Source: Planktotalea sp. (GTDB lineage Bacteria; Pseudomonadota; Alphaproteobacteria; Rhodobacterales; Rhodobacteraceae). Taken from it: a DNA stretch of 37,817 nucleotides. The stretch covers positions 10,509 to 48,325 of the forward strand of contig NZ_JABBAM010000045.1 of the NCBI RefSeq assembly GCF_018607965.1, in the 5' to 3' direction. Both the position numbers and the translations under genes were made by a program. The notes under the pieces are model-generated. The model was not told the origin of the DNA and searched no databases. It saw only the letters and a program-made list of their open reading frames with translations. This document shows positions 33,061-37,817 of the stretch, piece by piece (position 1 is the stretch's first letter; each line of letters begins with the position of its first letter).

Positions 33061-34012
33061 TACGCCAGAAAACCCGACAGAAACGTCAGACACAATGAGC
33101 AACACGCAAAAGCGTGCAGGCTTTGTCGCGCTGATCGGTGAGCCCAACGCAGGTAAATCGACGCTGACCAACCGTATGGTCGGTGCCAAGGTTTCGATTG
33201 TGACGCACAAGGTTCAAACGACACGCGCGCGTATTCGCGGTGTTGCGATTGAAGGTGACGCGCAGCTGGTGTTCGTCGACACGCCCGGCCTGTTCACACC
33301 GCGCCGTCGTTTGGACCGCGCGATGGTTGCTGCTGCTTGGGGCGGTGCTACGGATGCGGATGTTGTTGTTCTGATGATCGAAGCCAATCGCGGTGTGTCC
33401 GAAGGCGTTAAGACTATTCTCGAGGGCCTCGAAGGCATCGGCAAAGGTCGAAAGATTGCGCTTGCGATTAACAAGATTGATCGTGTGCAGGCCGAAGTCC
33501 TTTTGGCGCTATCCGAGCAAATGAACGAAGCCTATCCGTTCGTGGCGACCTTTATGATTTCTGCCGAGCGTGGCCACGGTGTGGATGCATTAAAAGAATG
33601 GCTCGCGGGCGAAGTACCAGCGGGTCCATGGCTTTACCCAGAAGACCAGATCGCGGACCTGCCATTGCGCATGATCGCGGCGGAAATGACCCGTGAGAAA
33701 CTGACCCTGCGCTTGCACCAAGAATTGCCTTACCAACTGACCGTCGAGACGGAAAACTGGGAAGAGCGCAAAGATGGATCCTGCAAGATTGACCAACTGG
33801 TCTACGTCATGCGCGATGGTCACAAGGGCATCGTTTTGGGCAACAAAGGCGAGACGATCAAAGCGGTTGGCAAAGCGTCGCGCGAAGAGCTCGAAGAATT
33901 CTTGGGTCGCCGTGTGCATCTGTTCTTGCAGGTTAAAGTGCGCGCGAACTGGCTAGAAGATAGCGAGCGCTACGAGAACATGGGCCTAAACTTTAAAGAC
34001 GGGAACGCATGA
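33053..34012 (+). CDS. era: GTPase Era
   Basis: A 319-residue ribosome-assembly GTPase that binds the 3' end of 16S rRNA. G1 [10 protein letters not shown]2 [12 protein letters not shown]3 VDTPGLF, G4 INKIDR and a C-terminal KH domain ([16 protein letters not shown], near residues 258-275) are all visible. It has an extra N-terminal stretch of about 20 residues. AAGGA before the ATG at 33053 supports this start over one at 33095. It overlaps the DUF1491 gene by ATGA. Confidence 0.97.
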   Translation: MTDTPENPTETSDTMSNTQKRAGFVALIGEPNAGKSTLTNRMVGAKVSIVTHKVQTTRARIRGVAIEGDAQLVFVDTPGLFTPRRRLDRAMVAAAWGGATDADVVVLMIEANRGVSEGVKTILEGLEGIGKGRKIALAINKIDRVQAEVLLALSEQMNEAYPFVATFMISAERGHGVDALKEWLAGEVPAGPWLYPEDQIADLPLRMIAAEMTREKLTLRLHQELPYQLTVETENWEERKDGSCKIDQLVYVMRDGHKGIVLGNKGETIKAVGKASREELEEFLGRRVHLFLQVKVRANWLEDSERYENMGLNFKDGNA

Positions 34013-34338
34013 TTCGGCTTAGCGCACGCTTTTGGGTCGATGCCTACCTTGCGCGTTTGCGGGTCAATGATATTGCTGCGTTTGTTGTTGCGCACGGCGA
34101 CGATACGGCAGGCGCGGTTCTGGTGAAATCCGCGACGCTGGATGGCAAGGCCAAGCTATATCAGCGTAGCTATGACTTGCTGGAGGACACCCGCAAATGG
34201 GACGTCCTTAGCGAGGGCGAGGAGCGCGATGTCGATGCTTCCATCGCCAAACAACGCCAATTTGATAGCGACGTTTGGGTGATCGAGGTTGAGGATCGGG
34301 CAGGGCGCACATTGCTGGATCAACAGGGGTTGGAATAG
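34009..34338 (+). CDS. DUF1491 family protein
   Basis: A 109-residue soluble protein of the DUF1491 family, with LSARFWVDAYLARL, VKSATLDGKAKLYQRSYD and DPDVWVIEVED-like SDVWVIEVED segments. It is usually found beside recO or era in alphaproteobacteria; its function is unknown. It overlaps era and abuts recO directly (next base), so it is in the same operon. Confidence 0.88.
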   Translation: MIRLSARFWVDAYLARLRVNDIAAFVVAHGDDTAGAVLVKSATLDGKAKLYQRSYDLLEDTRKWDVLSEGEERDVDASIAKQRQFDSDVWVIEVEDRAGRTLLDQQGLE

Positions 34339-35073
34339 ATGGAATGGCGCGACGAGGGAATTCTGCTCTCTGTGCGCCGCCACGGTGAAACCAGCGCGAT
34401 CGTTGATGTTTTCACCGTAGAGCATGGGCGCCATTTTGGCATCGTGCGCGGTGGTGTGTCGCGCAAGATTGCACCCATTCTGCAACCTGGTGCGCAGCTA
34501 GACGTCAGCTGGCGCGCGCGGCTTGAGGACCATTTGGGAACATACACTGTTGAACCCCTGCGCAGTCGCGCGGCGGCGGCTTTGGCGGATCGCATGTCAC
34601 TGGCAGGGTTGAACGCTGTGACAGCGCTTCTGAGCTTTGCATTGCCTGAACGTGAGCCAGATGCCAAGCTTTATAAACAATGCGAACAACTGCTTGATTT
34701 GATGGGTCAGCACGAGGTTTGGCCGTTGGCCTATCTCCGCTTCGAAATCGCGCTGCTGGAAGCCTGCGGGATGGGTCTGGATCTGTCCGCTTGTGCAGTG
34801 ACGGGGACGAACCGAGACCTGCGTTATATCTCTCCGCGCACGGGCCGTGCGGTCAGTGAACACGGCGCAGGGGAATGGGCGGATAAATTGCTGCCTTTGC
34901 CACCGATCCTAAAAGGGGATGGCACGGGCGCGGATGCAGAGATTGCGCAAGCCTTTCAAACCACGGGCTATTTCCTAAGTGAAAAGCTCGCGCGTAATTT
35001 GGGTAATCGCGCTTTGCCAGAGGCACGAGGGCGCTACGTCGATCTTTTCAATCGCCAGATCACTCAGCCTTGA
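34339..35073 (+). CDS. recO: DNA repair protein RecO
   Basis: A 244-residue protein that helps RecR load RecA on SSB-coated DNA. It starts with the OB-fold [26 protein letters not shown], followed by [10 protein letters not shown] and the helical domain ([31 protein letters not shown]). In place of a four-Cys zinc site there is [21 protein letters not shown], as in related alphaproteobacterial RecO proteins. It ends the plus-strand run and overlaps the convergent META lipoprotein by 14 bases. Confidence 0.95.
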   Translation: MEWRDEGILLSVRRHGETSAIVDVFTVEHGRHFGIVRGGVSRKIAPILQPGAQLDVSWRARLEDHLGTYTVEPLRSRAAAALADRMSLAGLNAVTALLSFALPEREPDAKLYKQCEQLLDLMGQHEVWPLAYLRFEIALLEACGMGLDLSACAVTGTNRDLRYISPRTGRAVSEHGAGEWADKLLPLPPILKGDGTGADAEIAQAFQTTGYFLSEKLARNLGNRALPEARGRYVDLFNRQITQP

Positions 35074-35449
35074 AGGTCATTGTACGGCCCGCATCATTGG
35101 CTAAAAGCAGCGTGGTTTTGGAAACTTCCGACAAGCTCATATCGCCAAGGGCTTCGAAGAAAGCAGCTTCGCTTTTCAGATCAGCGCAGGCCATCTTGGT
35201 CGATCCGATAGCGCTAGTTTTAAACCAAGGATAAGGCTGGGTCTGTTTCGTGAAAAAACGATTGCACGGGGCCTGACCTGATACTGCGCCGTCCTGACCA
35301 AATTCCATCGTTGCGCGTGCGGTGAAGGCCTCACCATCAATTCCCACCAAGGTCCAAACTTTACCCGCCGCGCCGTATTTCGCGACAGTTTCATCACCGA
35401 TGCAGGCTGTAGCAAACATAAGCGAGAAAAGTGCAAGAATGCGTATCAT
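35060..35449 (-). CDS. META-domain lipoprotein
   Basis: A 129-residue protein with a lipoprotein-type signal peptide ([16 protein letters not shown], Cys16) and a META/HslJ-like domain: [35 protein letters not shown], and [19 protein letters not shown]. Family members sit in the periplasm and are linked to heat-shock or motility phenotypes, without a known biochemical activity. It follows rpe with an ATGA overlap and converges on recO. Confidence 0.88.
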   Translation of the reverse strand: MIRILALFSLMFATACIGDETVAKYGAAGKVWTLVGIDGEAFTARATMEFGQDGAVSGQAPCNRFFTKQTQPYPWFKTSAIGSTKMACADLKSEAAFFEALGDMSLSEVSKTTLLLANDAGRTMTFKAE

Positions 35450-36123
35450 TTAACGCTGGACCGTATCGCACGGATGTTTTCGCCATAGGGCGCTGGGTTG
35501 CTGACAGTACCACCCTTGAACACGGCGGATCCTGCGACAAGCACATCTGCACCTGCCTCAACACAGCCCTTGGCTGTTTCGCGCGTCACACCGCCATCAA
35601 TTTCGATGTGGATCGGGCGATCGCCAATCATCGCGCGCAGTTCTGCGATTTTGGAATGCAGTGGAATGAATTTCTGACCACCGAAACCGGGGTTCACGGT
35701 CATCACACACACTAGATCGCATACGTCCAAAAGGTCTTTGACAGCGCTTGCTGGCGTACCTGGGTTCAAGGCAACGCCTGCCTTTGCACCTGCGCCGCGA
35801 ATGGCTTGCAAGGTGCGGTGAATATGAGGGCCTGCTTCAACATGGGCCGTGATGAAATCCGCACCCGCCTGCGCAAAACCGTCGATGTTGGCGTCCACGG
35901 GCGAGATCATCAAATGCACGTCCATCACGGTTTTGATGTGGGGACGGATCGCAGCGCATGTGGTCGCGCCAAAGCTCAGGTTTGGCACGAAGTGACCATC
36001 CATGACATCAACGTGAATCCAATCGGCACCTTGGGCCTCAACTGCTTCGATTTCAGCGCCAAAGTTGGCGAAATCAGCGGACAGAATGGACGGGGCGATT
36101 TTGACGGAACGTTCAAAGGGCAT
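35446..36123 (-). CDS. rpe: Ribulose-phosphate 3-epimerase
   Basis: A 225-residue TIM-barrel enzyme interconverting ribulose 5-phosphate and xylulose 5-phosphate, in the pentose phosphate route and the Calvin cycle where present. Motifs: IAPSILSADFANFG, IHVDVMDGHFVPNLSFG, DVHLMISP, VMTVNPGFGGQKF and IEIDGGVTRETA. Acid/base Asp residues and metal His sites are all in place. Start at 36123; overlaps the META gene by ATGA. Confidence 0.96.
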   Translation of the reverse strand: MPFERSVKIAPSILSADFANFGAEIEAVEAQGADWIHVDVMDGHFVPNLSFGATTCAAIRPHIKTVMDVHLMISPVDANIDGFAQAGADFITAHVEAGPHIHRTLQAIRGAGAKAGVALNPGTPASAVKDLLDVCDLVCVMTVNPGFGGQKFIPLHSKIAELRAMIGDRPIHIEIDGGVTRETAKGCVEAGADVLVAGSAVFKGGTVSNPAPYGENIRAIRSSVK

Positions 36124-36257
36124 GGGGTGGCTTTCTGGCTGGATTCTGCATTGCTCGCTTCATACCGCGCGGCGTTGCCCTGCGATAGGGGGTTTTCCAA
36201 ACGCAGAGAAGGTGGTTAAATCGGCGCATTCCTTTTCAAAGACCAAAGAGATTTCCA

Positions 36258-36984
36258 ATGCGCATTTTGTTGATTTTATGCCTGCTCATGTTTCCTTTCA
36301 CGCTTGTCGCCCAAACGGAAAACCAGCCCGCGGGCACGATTGAGGTCGAAGATAGCGCAACGCAAGACGCGGAGATGGCCGTACGTATTCGCGATATTCT
36401 TGCTGAGCTTTGACGGCAACCACATCCGTATCCCTAACGCGACGGTCTTCAAAAGTCGTATCGTGAACTTTTCGCGCAACGACGAACGGTGTTTCATGTT
36501 TTCGCTAGGGCTTGCACCAGACACGGACTTTGTCGACGCCCAACGCATTGCTCTGGAAAAGTTACAAGAGTTGCCCTTCGCATTGAAAATCCCCGCGCCT
36601 GCGGTCTGGATTGACGAAATCGGGGACAGTACGGTTTCAATCACATGCACGGGGTGGATCGAACAGCACAAATCATCCTTGGCTGCTGCGCGAGGTGAAT
36701 CGATTCGATTGGTAAAGCTCGCCCTTGAAAAAGCATGCGTACAGATGCCAGAACCAACCTATCGCATTCTCTCGCCTACCTTAGCGAGCCCCGCAGTACC
36801 AGCAGCACAGCAACGTTCTGATCACAGCGACGGCCTTGCACGCGAGGCGGATATTTTTGAGGAAAGCCAAGTGACTATGGACGTGCAGGCCGTTACGGAT
36901 GCAGCGCTCAAGCAGATTGTCGACGCGGAACGCAAAGTCACAGAAGCCGATGATCTTTTGCGCCGAGAAGCCCCCGAAGAATAA
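36258..36984 (+). pseudogene. Mechanosensitive-channel (MscS type, BON-domain N-terminus) gene with internal deletion
   Basis: Two parts of one gene are joined in different frames. From the ATG at 36258 a 51-codon frame reads a signal peptide (MRILLILCLLMFPFTLVAQ), then PAGTIEVEDSATQDAEMAVRIRDIL, which is like the start of a periplasmic BON domain, and stops at TGA 36411-36413. From about 36408 the next frame continues SFDGNHIRIPNATVFKSRIVNFSR, which is the pore-proximal beta domain of MscS channels, through GDSTVSI and RGESIRLVKLALE to an acidic helix ending at 36984. The whole membrane region, about 200 residues in relatives, is missing. The product would not be a channel. The 3' frame is still open, suggesting a recent deletion. 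Confidence 0.85.
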
Positions 36985-37008
36985 CGCAAATATTTTTCAA
37001 ATATAGGC

Positions 37009-37037
37009 TTGATTGCCGCGTATCACCCGCGTAAATA
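37009..37037 (+). promoter_or_regulatory. Promoter of the tRNA-Gln gene
   Basis: TTGATT (37009-37014), a 17-base spacer and TAAATA (37032-37037) end 12 bases before the tRNA. Spacing and composition fit a sigma-70 promoter with the transcript starting a few bases before the mature 5' end. Confidence 0.6.
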
Positions 37038-37049
37038 ACGCCTCACTGA

Positions 37050-37124
37050 TGGGGTGTAGCCAAGCGGTAAGGCAATGCTTTTTGGTAGCATGTACCGTAG
37101 GTTCGAATCCTACCACCCCAGCCA
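37050..37124 (+). tRNA. tRNA-Gln (anticodon TTG)
   Basis: A complete cloverleaf: acceptor TGGGGTG/CACCCCA, D-arm with AGCGGTAAGGCA, anticodon stem ATGCT/AGCAT around the loop TTTTGGT (anticodon TTG, reading CAA), T-arm GTAGG-TTCGAAT-CCTAC, discriminator G and an encoded CCA. The weak first pair (T-A) is typical of bacterial tRNA-Gln. It is the intact member of a duplicated pair. Confidence 0.95.
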
Positions 37125-37285
37125 GTACCTTCCTCTGATATAACCGATACGAGTGTGACGCGAGATAGTGCCGACTTATCCGTGGGTTACGCCGCTGGGT
37201 TTGTAATGCAGACTAGAACGTGGCTCTGAATGGGGCGCAGATATGCCATCAGTCTGAGACAGGCTTTTCGGCGATACGAGGTTGA
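37091..37285 (+). repeat. Direct repeat, copy 1 (tRNA-Gln 3' part plus downstream DNA)
   Basis: 195 bases from the tRNA variable/T-arm region onward that recur 377 bases later without any gap in alignment. By eye about 172 of 195 positions match (near 88 percent), with mismatches concentrated toward the right end before a final conserved GATACGAGGTTGA. The part beyond the tRNA (37125-37285) has no recognisable gene. Confidence 0.85.
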
Positions 37286-37436
37286 GCCAAAACGATGCCG
37301 AGCGACTCCCGACGGACTTGACTTCTCGCAATTGACACGTCGGAAAATCACGTTCTGATCTCGAATATTAAAGCAAGTTTAGAAGCTGAATTATTGTTCA
37401 AAATCAACGGTCTGGCCTAATTTTACGCTCAATTTG

Positions 37437-37501
37437 TGGCGTGTTTTCAATGGGTTAGAAACAAGAGTGTACCGTGGTTTCGAATCCTACCCGCCCAGCC
37501 A
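37437..37501 (+). pseudogene. Decayed tRNA-Gln copy
   Basis: The left half (37438-37461) matches the 5' half of the intact tRNA-Gln at about 16 of 24 positions, then 10 bases covering the anticodon stem-loop are missing, and the right half (37468-37501) matches the T-arm and CCA end with four changes. The T-stem and acceptor pairs are spoiled (GTGGT against CCTAC, TGGCGTG against CGCCCA-type end). It cannot fold as a working tRNA. Confidence 0.7.
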
Positions 37502-37662
37502 GTACCTTCCTCTGACATAGCCGATACGAGTGTGGCGCGAGATAGTGGCGACTTATCCGTGGGTTACGCCGTTGGGTTTGTAATGCAGACTGGAACGTGG
37601 CTCAGAACTAGGCGCAAATAGTCCATCAGTCTGAGGTGGCCATTTCCGCGATACGAGGTTGA
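37468..37662 (+). repeat. Direct repeat, copy 2
   Basis: Second copy of the 195-base repeat, starting within the decayed tRNA-Gln. Same length as copy 1 with only base changes. The two copies are spaced 377 bases start to start, as in a tandem duplication of one unit containing the tRNA gene and about 300 bases behind it. Confidence 0.85.
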
Positions 37663-37709
37663 AGTGGGAGTTTAAAGAGTCGCGATCAATGCGCGTTGTT
37701 CTGTCCAGT

Positions 37710-37817
37710 TTACTGGGATGGTGCATCTGCAAAGATCAGCTTGGTTTCCACACCGCGTTTACGGATTTGGAAAGGGGCTCTGAAGGTAAGTGGATCTTGG
37801 ATCTGTTCGTCACTGTC
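37710..37817 (-). pseudogene. C-terminal part of a serine recombinase, probably truncated
   Basis: On the minus strand the frame entering from the window edge reads LTFRAPFQIRKRGVETKLIF and then ADAPSQ before a TAA at 37710-37712. This resembles, from memory, the C-terminal region of large serine recombinases, where FQLRRRGVETKL is followed by a Asp-x-Thr-Leu-type helix. After the stop, shifting one frame gives PSKLDRT, as if a frameshift had cut the protein early. The 5' part lies beyond 37817, so whether the gene is whole cannot be seen. Confidence 0.55.

Larger units (their letters stand above)
37286..37709. other. Gene-free stretch between and after the repeat copies
   Basis: Apart from the second repeat copy and the tRNA remnant, listed separately, no coding frame with family character, RNA gene or promoter was recognised. 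37286-37436 is unique in this window, and AT-rich at 37365-37435. A 61-codon open frame at 37436-37621 runs across the tRNA remnant and repeat and is judged spurious. Confidence 0.5.

Noticed and set aside
37050-37501. attL/attR pair of a complete small integrated element
   Set aside because: The interval between tRNA tails is only 377 bases and the similarity runs on 160 bases past the tRNA, which is better explained by a tandem duplication; a larger element beyond the window remains possible.
37436-37621. 61-codon open frame in the duplicated region
   Set aside because: It begins in the tRNA remnant, is interrupted by a stop at the equivalent place in copy 1 and has no ribosome site.
1-37817. 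CRISPR arrays, transposase genes, toxin-antitoxin pairs or retron-like RNAs
   Set aside because: No short regularly spaced repeats, transposase motifs or paired small toxin/antitoxin frames were seen on either strand.

Overview
The window is ordinary chromosome from an alphaproteobacterium of the order Rhodobacterales, most likely the roseobacter group. The evidence is the gene run rpoZ - rsh - pdxJ - acpS - lepB - rnc - era - DUF1491 - recO, the tiny aa3-type cytochrome oxidase subunit IV, three tandem deformylase genes before fmt, the alphaproteobacterial small families (DUF1636, DUF6732, DUF3429, DUF1491) and moderate GC. No CRISPR array, intact prophage or insertion sequence was seen.

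Layout. 1-664: 5' part of a Sua5/TsaC gene (minus). 830-4277: acyl-CoA dehydrogenase and metallo-beta-lactamase-fold hydrolase (coupled), a small gene broken by two in-frame stops, then cytochrome oxidase subunit IV. 4334-4948: a lipoprotein with a possible permuted-papain fold. 4998-8448 (minus): DUF1636 - cobC - cobD - lytic transglycosylase. 8630-10590: a degenerate receiver protein, a Xi-class glutathione transferase and a GNAT acetyltransferase. 10787-17433 (plus): cobalamin ring operon DUF6732 - cbiX - cobH - cobL - cobI - cbiG/cobJ fusion - cobM, closed by a long hairpin. 17493-18662 (minus): a MalY/PatB C-S lyase. 18771-21429: def - def2 - def3 - fmt plus a small membrane protein. 21435-24893 (minus): a tightly overlapped set ispH - DUF3429 - methyltransferase - rnhA - Nudix - TRIC. 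25017-25589 (minus): NYN-domain protein. 25724-35073 (plus): folK, then the rpoZ-to-recO housekeeping run. 35060-36123 (minus): rpe and a META lipoprotein. 36258-37817: a decayed zone with a gutted MscS-type channel gene, tRNA-Gln(UUG), a direct duplication that includes a ruined tRNA-Gln copy, and the 3' end of a probable serine recombinase.

How the genes work together. The two facing cob clusters cover cobalt insertion (CbiX), most ring methylations and the ring-contraction steps (CobI, CobJ/CbiG, CobM, CobL, CobH) and the aminopropanol arm and its attachment (CobC, CobD). The rest of the pathway (for example CobK, CobB, CobQ, CobO/P/U/V and a C1 methylase) must lie elsewhere. The def/fmt block handles N-formylmethionine at both ends of protein synthesis. 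The rpoZ-recO run joins stringent response, vitamin B6, acyl-carrier-protein activation, protein export, RNA processing, ribosome assembly and recombination repair.

Most noteworthy: a third deformylase paralogue that has lost its catalytic glutamate and cysteine metal ligand; a CbiX whose C-terminal extension has a duplicated CxxC/His module and a His-rich tail; two pseudogenes; and a tRNA-Gln tandem duplication next to a recombinase remnant, which may mark the border of a mobile region. Nothing seen is a clearly new defence or mobile system. All family assignments are from reading translated sequence and memory of families, with no database search.
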